Below are positions 16,531 through 27,542 of a stretch of DNA of 64,000 nt, one piece after another (the first letter of the stretch is position 1; each line of letters starts with the position of its first letter). Below the pieces are notes generated by a model that worked only from the letters and a program-made list of their open reading frames with translations, was not told the origin of the DNA and searched no databases. Location of the stretch: assembly GCA_945873145.1 (NCBI GenBank), contig CAMCBZ010000006.1, positions 38,850 to 102,849 on the forward strand. Reading direction: 5' to 3'. Source of the stretch: an uncultured Prevotella sp. GTDB lineage: Bacteria > Bacteroidota > Bacteroidia > Bacteroidales > Bacteroidaceae. The position numbers were made by a program, and so were the translations under genes.

Positions 16531-18080
16531 ATAAGATGAAGTCGCGCATCGAGATCATGGACTCTACGCTGCGCGACGGCGAACAGACCAACGGCGTCAG
16601 CTTCCTGCCGCATGAGAAGCTGATGATCGCACGTCTGTTGTTGGAGAAAGTAAACGTCGACCGCCTCGAGGTGGCCTCGGCACGTGTCTCGGAAGGTGAA
16701 AAAGAGGCTGTCACCGGCATCTGCCGCTTTGCCGAGCAGGCCGGATACCTGGACCGCATTGAGGTCTTGGGCTTTGTCGACCATAACAAGAGCGTGGACT
16801 GGATTGCCGACACGGGTTGCCACGTCATCAACTTGTTGGCAAAAGGCTCTTATAAACACTGCACACAGCAGCTCCATAAGACACCCGAACAGCATATCGA
16901 GGACATCCTTGACGTGCTCGACTATGCTGAGAGTAAGCACTTCCACGTGAACCTCTATCTCGAGGATTGGAGTTCCGGCATGATCAACTCACCGGAATAT
17001 GTCTACCAGATGATGGAGGCAATGAAAGACACCAACATCGAGCGCTTCCTGCTGCCCGATACTCTGGGCATCCTCACGCCGACACAGTGCGAGGACTTCA
17101 TCACGAAGATGGTGAACATGTACCCCGACAAGCGCTTTGACTTCCATGCCCATAACGACTACGACATGGCTGTGGCCGACTCTCTGGCCGCTGTCCGTTG
17201 CGGTGCTTCGGGTATTCACGTCACTGTCAACGGTCTCGGCGAGCGTTGCGGCAACGCACCGCTGTCGAGCGTGGAGGCTGTATTGAAAGATATGTGCGGC
17301 GTTGAGACGAATATCGTCGAGAGCCAGCTCAACATGATCAGCCGTGTCGTGGAAGGATATAGCGGCATCGCCGTGTCTCCAAACGAGCCGATCGTCGGTG
17401 AGAATGTCTTCACCCAGGTGGCTGGTGTCCACGCTGATGGTGATAAGAAAGACAATCTCTACAGCAACGCCCTGAAGCCTGAGCGCTTCGGACGTAAGCG
17501 TGAGTTCGCTCTCGGAAAGAACTCCGGTAAGGCCAACATCGAGAAAAACCTCGAAGAACTAGGCATGACACTCACGCCGGAACAGGTTCGGAAGGTCACG
17601 CAGCGCATCACGGAACTCGGTGATCGCAAGGAGGTGGTCACGCAAGATGACCTGCCCTACATCGTCTCGGATGTGCTGAACCGTCACGATGCCATGGAGG
17701 AGCGCGTGAAACTCCTGAGCTACATGGTCTCCACATCCTATGGTCTGAAGCCTATCGCCAGTCTGAAAGTGGAGATCAACGCCAAAGTCTACACGGCCGA
17801 CGCCACCGGCGACGGTCAGTACGATGCCTTTGTAAAAGCACTCCGCAAGGTCTATCGCGAGAACCTCAACCGCACGTTCCCACGCCTGACCAACTATAGC
17901 GTCACCATCCCGCCCGGCGGTCACACCGATGCCCTCGTGCAGACCATCATCACGTGGCAGGACGACAATGGCCGCGTCATCCGTACACACGGCCTCGACG
18001 CCGACCAGACAGAGGCTGCCATCAAGGCTACCTTCAAGATGCTCAACAGCTTTGAGGAAGAGAATTTCAAAAAGAAGTAA
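16518..18080 (+). CDS. Second 2-isopropylmalate/citramalate synthase-family enzyme
   Basis: This 520-residue DRE-TIM protein starts with DSTLRDGEQTNG, has the FHAHNDYD metal motif, NGLGERCGNAPL and a full C-terminal LeuA-type regulatory domain (VTIPPGGHTDALV). It is clearly divergent from the leuA product in the same operon. Bacteroides leu operons also carry such a second synthase. It may make 2-isopropylmalate, or (R)-citramalate from pyruvate for isoleucine synthesis; the sequence alone does not decide. The ATG at 16518 overlaps leuD by 13 bp; a second ATG at 16536 (MKSRIEIMD) would avoid the overlap and is also plausible. Confidence 0.85.
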   Translation: MESLNKMKSRIEIMDSTLRDGEQTNGVSFLPHEKLMIARLLLEKVNVDRLEVASARVSEGEKEAVTGICRFAEQAGYLDRIEVLGFVDHNKSVDWIADTGCHVINLLAKGSYKHCTQQLHKTPEQHIEDILDVLDYAESKHFHVNLYLEDWSSGMINSPEYVYQMMEAMKDTNIERFLLPDTLGILTPTQCEDFITKMVNMYPDKRFDFHAHNDYDMAVADSLAAVRCGASGIHVTVNGLGERCGNAPLSSVEAVLKDMCGVETNIVESQLNMISRVVEGYSGIAVSPNEPIVGENVFTQVAGVHADGDKKDNLYSNALKPERFGRKREFALGKNSGKANIEKNLEELGMTLTPEQVRKVTQRITELGDRKEVVTQDDLPYIVSDVLNRHDAMEERVKLLSYMVSTSYGLKPIASLKVEINAKVYTADATGDGQYDAFVKALRKVYRENLNRTFPRLTNYSVTIPPGGHTDALVQTIITWQDDNGRVIRTHGLDADQTEAAIKATFKMLNSFEEENFKKK

Positions 18081-18104
18081 ATAATAAACAATACATAGCA
18101 TATT

Positions 18105-19166
18105 ATGAAACTGAACATTGCCGTTCTCCCCGGCGACGGTATTGGACCGGAGATCATGCCGCAGGCACTCCACGTGCTCGACGCGGTGGCTAAGAAGTTT
18201 AACCATGAGTTCACCTATCACGAGGCTATCTGTGGTGCACATGCCATCGACGCCGTCGGTGATCCGTTCCCCGATGAGACGTTCAAGACCTGTATGGATA
18301 CCGACGCTGTGCTCTTCGCCGCTGTGGGTGATCCGCGCTTCGACAACAATCCGACACTGAAGGTGCGTCCTGAGACCGGTCTGCTGGCTATGCGCAAGAA
18401 ACTCGGACTCTTCGCCAACGTACGTCCCGTGGCTACCTTCGACTGCCTGCTTCATAAGAGCCCGCTGAAGGAAGAGCTCATCAAGGGCGCTGACTTCGTG
18501 GTCATCCGTGAGCTCACCGGTGGTATGTACTTCGGCGAGAAATACCAGGACGATGAGAAGGCTTACGACACTGACATCTATCACCGTTCTGAGATCGAGC
18601 GTATCCTGAAGGTGGCCTTTGAGTTTGCTGAGCGTCGCAACCACCACCTCACCGTCGTCGACAAGGCTAACGTGCTGGCCAGCTCACGTCTGTGGCGCCA
18701 GGTAGCTAAGGAGATGGAGCCGAAATATCCCGATGTCAATGTCGACTATATGTTCATCGACAACTGCTCGATGCGCGTGCTCACCGAGCCTCGCTTCTTC
18801 GATGTCATCGTCACAGAGAACACCTTCGGCGACATTCTCACCGACGAGACGAGTGCCATCACGGGCTCCATGGGTCTCCAGCCATCTGCTTCTCTTGGCG
18901 AGCACACTCCGCTCTTCGAGCCTGTACACGGCTCATGGCCTCAGGCAGCAGGTAAGAACCTTGCTAACCCATTGGCACAGATCCTCTCCGCAGCCATGAT
19001 GCTCGAGCACTTCGGACTGAACAAGGAGGGCGCACTCATCCGCGAGGCCTGCAACCAAAGCCTGGAGCAGAATGTGCGCACACCGGAGATTCAGGTCGAG
19101 GGCGGCAAGCAATATGGCACAAAAGAGGTTGGCGAGTGGATCGTCAACTATATCGAGAACAAGTAA
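18105..19166 (+). CDS. leuB: 3-Isopropylmalate dehydrogenase
   Basis: This 353-residue NAD-dependent decarboxylating dehydrogenase makes 2-ketoisocaproate, the last step before transamination to leucine. Signatures: [10 protein letters not shown] at the start, [17 protein letters not shown] with the catalytic Tyr, DKANVL with the catalytic Lys, and [19 protein letters not shown] for metal binding. It is the last gene of the operon, 24 bp after the second synthase, and is followed by a strong terminator. Confidence 0.97.
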   Translation: MKLNIAVLPGDGIGPEIMPQALHVLDAVAKKFNHEFTYHEAICGAHAIDAVGDPFPDETFKTCMDTDAVLFAAVGDPRFDNNPTLKVRPETGLLAMRKKLGLFANVRPVATFDCLLHKSPLKEELIKGADFVVIRELTGGMYFGEKYQDDEKAYDTDIYHRSEIERILKVAFEFAERRNHHLTVVDKANVLASSRLWRQVAKEMEPKYPDVNVDYMFIDNCSMRVLTEPRFFDVIVTENTFGDILTDETSAITGSMGLQPSASLGEHTPLFEPVHGSWPQAAGKNLANPLAQILSAAMMLEHFGLNKEGALIREACNQSLEQNVRTPEIQVEGGKQYGTKEVGEWIVNYIENK

Positions 19167-19200
19167 AAACCAAGGACGAAAAGCTTCTTTCTATAACAAC

Positions 19201-19227
19201 AAAAGCCGGCAATTCCTGCCGGCTTTT
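19201..19227 (+). terminator. Terminator of the leucine operon
   Basis: A perfect 11-bp stem AAAAGCCGGCA/TGCCGGCTTTT with a 5-nt loop lies 35 bp after leuB. A and T runs on either side could let it work in both directions. Confidence 0.85.
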
Positions 19228-19370
19228 GTTGTTCTTCCGTTTTTCTATTTTCTATTGACCATTATCTAAAACACCCGCCCCACTATTTCTCTAAGAACCA
19301 AGCGCCCCTCTCTACCTGCTCTTCTCTTGAGAAATCTCTGCCCCTTACTTAAAAAAGAAGCCTAAACCTC

Positions 19371-19401
19371 TTGCTTCTTTCTTTAAAACTCCTTATTTTT
19401 G
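19371..19401 (+). promoter_or_regulatory. Promoter of the HUH transposase-family gene
   Basis: TTG (19371-19373), a 20-bp spacer and TATTTTTG (19394-19401) fit the consensus. The -7 box covers the TTG codon that would otherwise extend the frame to 19399, so the ATG at 19432 is the likely start. Confidence 0.6.
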
Positions 19402-19431
19402 CATATCATCTTTCTATTCAACCTTGCAACT

Positions 19432-20793
19432 ATGACCGACAAGCAGCTTCATTACATAGAAGGCGTCGGGTGGCGCTACGACTGTGACCACTCCAAGACG
19501 CACCGCATGAATTGCCACGACTACAAGGCCCGAAGCATCTACTTGCTCACCATCACCTTGGCAGACCGTAGCCACCCACTACTGGGTACCCTCAGATGGA
19601 AACAAAAAGAAGAGAAGAACGTAGGCAAAGCAGACGAGACCAACGCTAACAAAGCTAAAGAGACAGACACCAGCAACATCGGCGAAACAAAAGCGACAGC
19701 GAAGGGAGACAGCTGCCTACTCTCCCCATTAGACCGTGAAGCCGTTGTTGACCTCACGCCCTTGGGGGAGCGTGTGCGCGATTGTTGGGAGCAGATACCC
19801 GCCCACTACCCCGATGTGCGGACGATCATCCTGCAGATCATGCCCGAGCATCTGCATGGCGTGCTCTTTGTGACGCAAGATCAGGAAGCACATCTCGGGC
19901 AGATGGTGAAAGGATTCAAGATCGGCTGTTCAAAAGCATGGTGGGAACTCAACCCCTCCCTTCTTTTCGATGCCCCACAAGATAACGCGGCGGGTGCCTC
20001 GTCGTCCGCTCCGTCTGCTCCGTCCCCTGCTCCGTCTGCTCTGTCATCCGCTCCGTTCTGTTCGCCGAATTATAATTCGGCGCGCACAACAGCCGCGCCC
20101 GTTGCGTCCGCCATAGCCGCTTCCGCTGTGCCTTATCCCCGCCCTCTTCCTCACAGCAAGGGAGCGAAAGGTCCTTCGCTCTTTGCCTCCGGTTACAACG
20201 ACTCCGTGCTCATGGGTGAAGGACAGCTTGCGAATATGATCCGCTATGTACAGCAGAACCCGCTGCGCGCCATGATCAAGCGAGACCATCCCGACCTGTT
20301 TCGCATCGTGCGCGAGCTACACTTTGGCAGCCACACCTTTGCCGCTATCGGCAATCACTGGCTATTGGAGCGCCCTATGAGAATGCAGGTCCGCTGTCAC
20401 AACAACATCACAGAGACGAACCTCAAGCTTATTGCCAAACAAAAGGAATACTTCCTACATAGAGGAGACAAGGGTGGTGTGGTGGTGAGCCCGTGTATCT
20501 CTCCCGGTGAGAAAGAGATCGCCCGGGCTGCACTGGATGCTCAGCATCCGCTCATCGTCATCTTGGAAAATGGCTTCCCTCCGCTTTACAAGCCACCCGG
20601 GAAGTATTTTGACGCCTGTGCCAAAGGCCTGTTGCTCATGCTCGCGCCGTGGCCCTACCACACAGAGCGACGCACGATCACCCGCGAGCAATGTCTTGCC
20701 CTCAACAACTTCGCCTTTGAGATCTGTGACGAGCCCTGGACCAGCGACATAGAACAACGGCTGTTGCAGCTTGCCTTGCGGAAAGACAAATAA
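19432..20793 (+). CDS. RAYT-like HUH/Y1 transposase-family protein with extra C-terminal domain
   Basis: This 453-residue protein has the signatures of a Y1 single-strand transposase of the REP-associated (RAYT) type: the metal motif IMPEHLHGVLF (His140, His142) and a Tyr in the motif RYVQQNPLRA (Tyr272), as in YIxxNPVRA of RAYTs. The two halves are separated by a Ser/Ala/Pro-rich stretch (about 187-235) that includes a perfect 20-bp DNA palindrome. A charged insert sits at 55-95. Residues 310-453 form an additional alpha/beta region (PLIVILENGFPPL, KGLLLMLAPWPY) that may be a Rossmann-like fold; I do not recognise it firmly. RAYTs mobilise or maintain short palindromes and are normally single-copy and not flanked by IS ends; none are seen here. 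Confidence 0.75.
   Translation: MTDKQLHYIEGVGWRYDCDHSKTHRMNCHDYKARSIYLLTITLADRSHPLLGTLRWKQKEEKNVGKADETNANKAKETDTSNIGETKATAKGDSCLLSPLDREAVVDLTPLGERVRDCWEQIPAHYPDVRTIILQIMPEHLHGVLFVTQDQEAHLGQMVKGFKIGCSKAWWELNPSLLFDAPQDNAAGASSSAPSAPSPAPSALSSAPFCSPNYNSARTTAAPVASAIAASAVPYPRPLPHSKGAKGPSLFASGYNDSVLMGEGQLANMIRYVQQNPLRAMIKRDHPDLFRIVRELHFGSHTFAAIGNHWLLERPMRMQVRCHNNITETNLKLIAKQKEYFLHRGDKGGVVVSPCISPGEKEIARAALDAQHPLIVILENGFPPLYKPPGKYFDACAKGLLLMLAPWPYHTERRTITREQCLALNNFAFEICDEPWTSDIEQRLLQLALRKDK
20063..20082 (+). repeat. 20-bp palindrome inside the RAYT-like coding sequence
   Basis: CGCCGAATTATAATTCGGCG is a perfect palindrome, in frame, encoding about residues 211-217 of the HUH protein. It is preceded by the same CTCCGTC-rich tract and GTTCTGTT as the palindrome upstream of dnaB (10879-10898). 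Pairs 3-18, 6-15, 7-14 and 8-13 differ between the two copies, and all keep pairing. Confidence 0.8.
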
Positions 20794-20835
20794 AGACTTG
20801 CGTAAGGAAAAATAAAGACTTGCGCAAGGACGAAT

Positions 20836-20874
20836 AAAAATATCCCCTTGCCACACAACGGTAGCAAGGGGATA
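20836..20874 (-). terminator. Terminator of the phosphohexomutase gene
   Basis: On the minus strand an 11-bp stem TATCCCCTTGC/GCAAGGGGATA (20841-20851 with 20864-20874) is followed by five T. It lies 23 bp after the gene's stop. Confidence 0.8.
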
Positions 20875-20896
20875 ATAAGTTATCTAAACAGAATGT

Positions 20897-22651
20897 TTAA
20901 TCATTCTCAAGACCAAGGCTCTTCTTGATAGCCTCGATCTTCTTCATGCCCTTCTTGTCCAGTTCCTCATACTGTGAAGCATCCGTCATGGTGTCCTTCA
21001 CCTCGATGTAGAACTTGATCTTAGGCTCTGTTCCAGATGGGCGCACGCTCACCTTGGTGTCGTCGTCGCAGAACCACTGCAGCACGTTGCTGGTCTCCGG
21101 CATGACAAGATCTGTGACCTTACCATCAGCAGAAGTAGCTTTCAGTGTCTTATAGTCCTTCCACAGCACTACCTTAGAGCCACCGAGCTCCTTCGGCGGG
21201 TTAGCGCGGAAGTCGCTCATCATCTTCTGGATCTCCTCAGCACCGCTCTTTCCGGGACGCTCAACATTCACGGTGAACTCCTTAGAGAAGCCATATTCGA
21301 GATAGATGCCCATGAGGATGTCGTAGAGCGTCTTGCCCTGATCCTTAGCATAAGCGCAGATCTCTGCCAGCAGCGAACAAGCAGATACTGCGTCCTTATC
21401 GCGCACGAAGTCCTCAGCAAGGAAGCCATAGCTCTCCTCACCGCCACCGATATACTGCTGCTTGCCCTCTGAGAGAGCGATCTCGCGGGCAATCCACTTG
21501 AAGCCCGTGTAGCAGTCACGCATCTCGATATTTTGCTTTTCTGCGATCTTGCGAATCACCTCTGTGGTGACGATCGTCTTCACGATGAAGTCTGTAGGCT
21601 TGAGCAAGCCCTTAGCCTTGCGGTTGGTGATGATATACCACAAGAAGATCAGACAGGTCTGGTTGCCATTGATGAGCACCCACTCGCCTTTATCGTTCTT
21701 GCAAGCCATACCGACGCGGTCTGCATCAGGGTCAGAAGCCATGAGGATGTCAGCGTCGAGCTTCTTAGCGTCGCGCAGTCCGAGTGTCAGAGCCTCGGCA
21801 AACTCAGGATTAGGACGGTCGACAGTTGGGAAGTTGCCGTCCTTGATCATCTGCTCAGGAACGCAGTGTACATTGTCGAAGCCCCAATAAGCCAGTGAGC
21901 GCGGAATCATCACGCGGCCGGCACCGTGGAGCGGAGTGTAGACGATCTTCAGATCGTGCTGGCGACGAATCACCTCGCGGTCAATGGAGATCGTGCGGAT
22001 CTGACGCAGATACGGCTCATCGATGTCCTCGCCAATGATCTGGATGAGATCCTTATTCGGCTGGAACTTCACGTCATCGATGGTTACTTTGTTCACCTCG
22101 TCGATGATGCCTTTGTCGTGAGGAGCCAGCACCTGGGCACCATCCTCCCAATAAGCCTTGTAGCCATTGTACTCGCGTGGGTTGTGGCTGGCAGTGATGT
22201 TCACGCCTGCCTGGGCTTTGAGGTAACGGATAGCGAAGGAGCACTCCGGTGTCGGGCGAAGATCATCGAAGATATAAGCCTTGATGCCGTTGGCAGAGAA
22301 GATGTTTGCCACTGTCTCAGCGTACAGGCGGCTGTTGTTGCGGCAGTCGTGGCAGACAACAACAGAGATCTGCTCACGGTCTTTGAAGTTCTTCTTCAGA
22401 TAGTTGGCAAAGCCTTGTGTGGCCATACCAACGACATAGATGTTCATGCGGTTTGTACCCGGACCCATAATACCGCGCAAGCCGCCGGTACCAAACTCCA
22501 GGTCTTTATAGAAGCTCTCAATGAGTTGTGTCTTGTCAGGATTGTCAAGCATAGCTTGAACATCTTTGCGTGTCTGCTCGTCAAACGAAGGCGAGAGCCA
22601 TGCCTTTGCCTTAGCCTCACACTGGGCTATGAGCGCTGCGTTGTTTTCCAT
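20897..22651 (-). CDS. Phosphoglucomutase/phosphomannomutase
   Basis: This 584-residue alpha-D-phosphohexomutase interconverts sugar 1- and 6-phosphates. All four family motifs are visible: GTGGLRGIMG near residue 50, the phosphoserine loop TASHNPREYNGYK near 155, the metal loop DPDADRVG near 310, and the phosphate-binding RPSGTEPKIKFY near the C-terminus. Its length matches the long PGM2-like bacterial branch. It is divergent from the DUF4491 gene and has its own terminator. Whether glucose or mannose phosphate is preferred cannot be told. Confidence 0.95.
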   Translation of the reverse strand: MENNAALIAQCEAKAKAWLSPSFDEQTRKDVQAMLDNPDKTQLIESFYKDLEFGTGGLRGIMGPGTNRMNIYVVGMATQGFANYLKKNFKDREQISVVVCHDCRNNSRLYAETVANIFSANGIKAYIFDDLRPTPECSFAIRYLKAQAGVNITASHNPREYNGYKAYWEDGAQVLAPHDKGIIDEVNKVTIDDVKFQPNKDLIQIIGEDIDEPYLRQIRTISIDREVIRRQHDLKIVYTPLHGAGRVMIPRSLAYWGFDNVHCVPEQMIKDGNFPTVDRPNPEFAEALTLGLRDAKKLDADILMASDPDADRVGMACKNDKGEWVLINGNQTCLIFLWYIITNRKAKGLLKPTDFIVKTIVTTEVIRKIAEKQNIEMRDCYTGFKWIAREIALSEGKQQYIGGGEESYGFLAEDFVRDKDAVSACSLLAEICAYAKDQGKTLYDILMGIYLEYGFSKEFTVNVERPGKSGAEEIQKMMSDFRANPPKELGGSKVVLWKDYKTLKATSADGKVTDLVMPETSNVLQWFCDDDTKVSVRPSGTEPKIKFYIEVKDTMTDASQYEELDKKGMKKIEAIKKSLGLEND

Positions 22652-22689
22652 GATTTGATATCTTTGTTAGAAATGTTTGGTTCTATGGG

Positions 22690-22697
22690 CAAAGATA
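22690..22697 (-). promoter_or_regulatory. Probable -7 box of the phosphohexomutase gene
   Basis: On the minus strand TATCTTTG fits TAnnTTTG, about 39 bp before the ATG at 22651. No clear -33 box is seen. Confidence 0.5.
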
Positions 22698-22741
22698 GCA
22701 AATATTTGCGATAAACACGCTACGTTACAGATAAAAATTTG

Positions 22742-22749
22742 TAAATTTG
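22742..22749 (+). promoter_or_regulatory. Probable -7 box of the DUF4491-rlmH pair
   Basis: TAAATTTG lies 17 bp before the ATG at 22767. The very short leader supports that start over the upstream extension of the frame to 22677. Confidence 0.45.
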
Positions 22750-22766
22750 TACCAAAACAAAAAGGA

Positions 22767-23159
22767 ATGCATTTCACTGGACTACTTCTCGCTATCAGCA
22801 CCTTTATTATAATAGGTGTCTTCCATCCTGTTGTCATCAAGACTGAATACCATTGGGGCACACGTCCCTGGTGGCTGTTTCTTATTGCCGGTTTGGCATG
22901 TATTGGCGCGTCATTGTGCATTGCCGACACCATACTCTCAGCCATTGTCGGTGTCACTGGCGCCAGTCTGCTGTGGTCGATCGGCGAACTCTTTGAACAA
23001 AAGAAGAGAGTGGAGAAAGGCTGGTTTCCCATGAATCCCAAACGCAAGGCACAATATTCAAGCCTCAAAGAGCAAGATACGCACGACAAGGCGCATCATT
23101 CAACCCTCGAAAAGAATGATTCCTGCGACAAAGATGCTTCACTCACTAAAGGAGAATAA
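22767..23159 (+). CDS. DUF4491-type small membrane protein
   Basis: This 130-residue protein has three hydrophobic segments (residues 4-20, 33-50 and 52-68). It also has the family pattern GVFHPVVIKTEYHWG, followed by LWSIGELFEQKKRVEKGWFP and a conserved MNPKRK. The function of the family is unknown. The tail after residue 95 is hydrophilic and holds a loose repeat (KEQDTHDKAHHS, EKNDSCDKDASL), longer than I expect for the family. The rlmH ATG follows its stop by 2 bp, so the two are cotranscribed. Confidence 0.75.
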   Translation: MHFTGLLLAISTFIIIGVFHPVVIKTEYHWGTRPWWLFLIAGLACIGASLCIADTILSAIVGVTGASLLWSIGELFEQKKRVEKGWFPMNPKRKAQYSSLKEQDTHDKAHHSTLEKNDSCDKDASLTKGE

Positions 23160-23161
23160 CC

Positions 23162-23625
23162 ATGAAGACCATCCTTATCCTCGTCGGCAAGACACAGAAC
23201 AAACATTTCATTGCGGGCATCAATGACTACACTGAGCGCATCGCACACTACATGCCTTTTGAGATCCGCACCATTCCGGAACTGAAAAACACCAAGAGTC
23301 TCACCGAGGCCCAACAAAAAGAAAAGGAAGGCCAGCTGATCCTGCAAGAGTTGCAATCCAGCGACACGGTGGTACTCCTTGACGAGCATGGCAAGGAATT
23401 CCGCTCCATAGAACTTGCAGACTGGTTGCAACACAAGCAGAACACAGCCCGCCGGTTGGTATTTGTCATCGGTGGTCCGTATGGCTTCTCACCGGAGATA
23501 TACGCCCGCGCCAACGACAAGATCTCGCTCTCGCGGTTGACTTTCAGTCATCAGATGGTAAGACTCATCTTTGTCGAACAGCTTTATCGCGCTTGTACGA
23601 TCATTAAAGGTGAGCCTTACCATCA

Positions 23626-23632
<7 letters not shown>
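23162..23632 (+). CDS. rlmH: 23S rRNA (pseudouridine-1915-N3)-methyltransferase
   Basis: This 156-residue SPOUT methyltransferase modifies pseudouridine 1915 in helix 69 of 23S rRNA of assembled ribosomes, using SAM. The trefoil-knot motifs are clear: VVLLDEHGKEF, VFVIGGPYGF, and the C-terminal LSRLTFSHQMVRLIFVEQLYRA ends in the family's GEPYHHE. Length and start are standard. It is coupled to the DUF4491 gene. Confidence 0.97.
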
Positions 23633-25731
<2,099 letters not shown>

Positions 25732-25755
25732 TCATACATAAAAACTTAGCAAAAG

Positions 25756-25787
25756 TTTGACGCTACAAGAAAAAAGAGTTAACTTTG
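25756..25787 (+). promoter_or_regulatory. Promoter of the M6 metalloprotease gene
   Basis: TTTG (25756-25759), a 20-bp spacer and TAACTTTG (25780-25787) match the consensus in full, 29 bp before the ATG. Confidence 0.75.
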
Positions 25788-25815
25788 CAGTTGAAATCGT
25801 AAAAAGACAAGGATA

Positions 25816-27459
25816 ATGAAGAAACTTATACTTTCATTGGTAGGTGCCAGCCTGTGGACGGTGCAGGGAATGGCACAAGAAGAAAATGAAATCATTCTGC
25901 CACATGGGAAATGTGGCACTTCTATGATCATAGAGCAGAAAAGAGCAGCCGACGGCATTGCCAGCAGAGCTATAGGAAGCTACAACCCCAGCTACGTTCC
26001 CCACAAAGGAAGCATAACCATCCCCGTCATCCTTGTCAACTTCAAGGATGTGCAATTCAGCATCAACAAACCTAAAGAGGCTTTTAAACAGTTTTTCAAT
26101 GTTACAGAGCAAAAGAGTATGGGCAATGGTAATGCCAAGAATCATGGTTCCGTCGCCCAGTATTTCTCGGATATGAGTTCCGGCGCGTTCACTCCTACCT
26201 TTAAGATTTATGGTCCCGTGACGTTAGACCAGGACGAGACCTACTATGGAGGCAACACTCATGGAAACAATTCCGACGAGAATCCAAGAGGCTTAGTTAA
26301 GGACGCGATAGCCAAACTCCAGAGTAGCAGCGAGAAGATCGATGACGCGACATCATTCTGCGCAGACGGCAATAGCGTAGACTGTGTATACATCATCTAT
26401 GCAGGTGTAGGACAGAACTACAGCACATACCCCAATGCTACCGACGACGTGGCCACCGCCGTATGGGCAAACACATCGACTGTAAATGGTACTCTTGCTG
26501 GCAAAAGCCTGAGATGGTATAGCATGGCCGGTGAGCTTACGCCGATATATCTGAATAGCAACGAAAAGTTTGATAAAAAAGAAGGCACTGTCCCTTGTAT
26601 AGCAGGCGTAGGCGTCACCTGTCACGAGCTGAGTCACGCCTTAGGTTTACCCGACTTCTACCCTACATCAGCCTCTGCGCGAGTCGACAACCAGGAGATG
26701 GAATACTGGGATCTCATGGACGGAGGGGAATACGGTGGTAATGGTTTCTATCCTACCGCATACACAGCATGGGAAAAGAAGCAGATGGGATGGCCGGTTG
26801 TCATTACAGAATTGGACGGCGACCAACAAGTAACCATCGCCAACTCCACAGAAGAAGGCGGTACGGCCTATAAGATTACCAACCCCGACAACAACAACGA
26901 ATACTTTATGCTGGAAAGCATTCAACGAAAAGGATGGAACAGTCACCAATACGGCAACGGCCTGCTCGTTTATCACGTCAACGAGCCAAACAATGGCACG
27001 GTCAACATCTTCGATAGATACAACAACACAAAAGGTTATCCCGGCATGGCGGTAGTACCTGCTGATGGAGCCTGCCTGTCCTCTTACCTTGACGCAAACA
27101 AAGATACATATACCAGCAGCCTTCGTGGCGACCTCTTCCCGGGAACCGGCAATGTAACAAATATGAATGTTATGGAGCTCAGCGACGCTAATGTACAACC
27201 CAACTGGTGCTGGTACAACTCCGATAAAACCGAAAAGTTGCCTACCAACAAAGCCCTCCGCAACATCACTTACGACAGTGCCACCGGCACCGTCTCCTTT
27301 AACTATATCCACGACACCACTACCGGCATCAAAGGCGTTGAGCGCAACGAAGCTACAACAAAGCGCATCTATACACTCGACGGCCGCTACGTCGGGCAGG
27401 ACTTCAACGCACTTCCACATGGTATATATATAATAGGTGGTAAGAAGATCGTGAAATGA
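25816..27459 (+). CDS. Secreted M6-family metalloprotease with C-terminal sorting tail
   Basis: This 547-residue protein has a signal peptide cut near GMAQ (residue 21). An immune-inhibitor-A-like M6 catalytic domain follows: the zinc site is CHELSHALGLPDF (His270, Glu271, His274), with the downstream EYWDLMDGGEYGG typical of the family. The last 75 or so residues (from about 470) end in RIYTLDGRYVG...GIYIIGGKKIVK, which resembles the type IX secretion C-terminal signal common in Prevotella. It probably degrades proteins outside the cell. It has its own promoter and a bidirectional terminator; it is not part of the xylan operon. Confidence 0.88.
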   Translation: MKKLILSLVGASLWTVQGMAQEENEIILPHGKCGTSMIIEQKRAADGIASRAIGSYNPSYVPHKGSITIPVILVNFKDVQFSINKPKEAFKQFFNVTEQKSMGNGNAKNHGSVAQYFSDMSSGAFTPTFKIYGPVTLDQDETYYGGNTHGNNSDENPRGLVKDAIAKLQSSSEKIDDATSFCADGNSVDCVYIIYAGVGQNYSTYPNATDDVATAVWANTSTVNGTLAGKSLRWYSMAGELTPIYLNSNEKFDKKEGTVPCIAGVGVTCHELSHALGLPDFYPTSASARVDNQEMEYWDLMDGGEYGGNGFYPTAYTAWEKKQMGWPVVITELDGDQQVTIANSTEEGGTAYKITNPDNNNEYFMLESIQRKGWNSHQYGNGLLVYHVNEPNNGTVNIFDRYNNTKGYPGMAVVPADGACLSSYLDANKDTYTSSLRGDLFPGTGNVTNMNVMELSDANVQPNWCWYNSDKTEKLPTNKALRNITYDSATGTVSFNYIHDTTTGIKGVERNEATTKRIYTLDGRYVGQDFNALPHGIYIIGGKKIVK

Positions 27460-27487
27460 CGAAACTGGGAAACCCGATATAACCACT

Positions 27488-27524
27488 AAAAAAGCCGCTG
27501 CTCCTGATGTGCAACGGCTTTTTT
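27488..27524. terminator. Bidirectional terminator between the M6 and CBM-like genes
   Basis: A stem of 14 bp with one mismatch (27488-27501 with 27511-27524) has A on one side and T on the other, suiting the convergent genes ending at 27459 and 27543. Confidence 0.8.
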
Positions 27525-27542
27525 GTTTATGTCTTTCCGTAC

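Noticed and set aside
19432..20793. Complete insertion sequence around the HUH gene
   Set aside because: No IS200-type subterminal hairpins or duplicate copy flank the gene; RAYTs are normally not autonomous IS elements.
22677..22766. Longer start of the DUF4491 gene
   Set aside because: The -7 box at 22742-22749 lies inside it, and the family begins at MHFTGLL.
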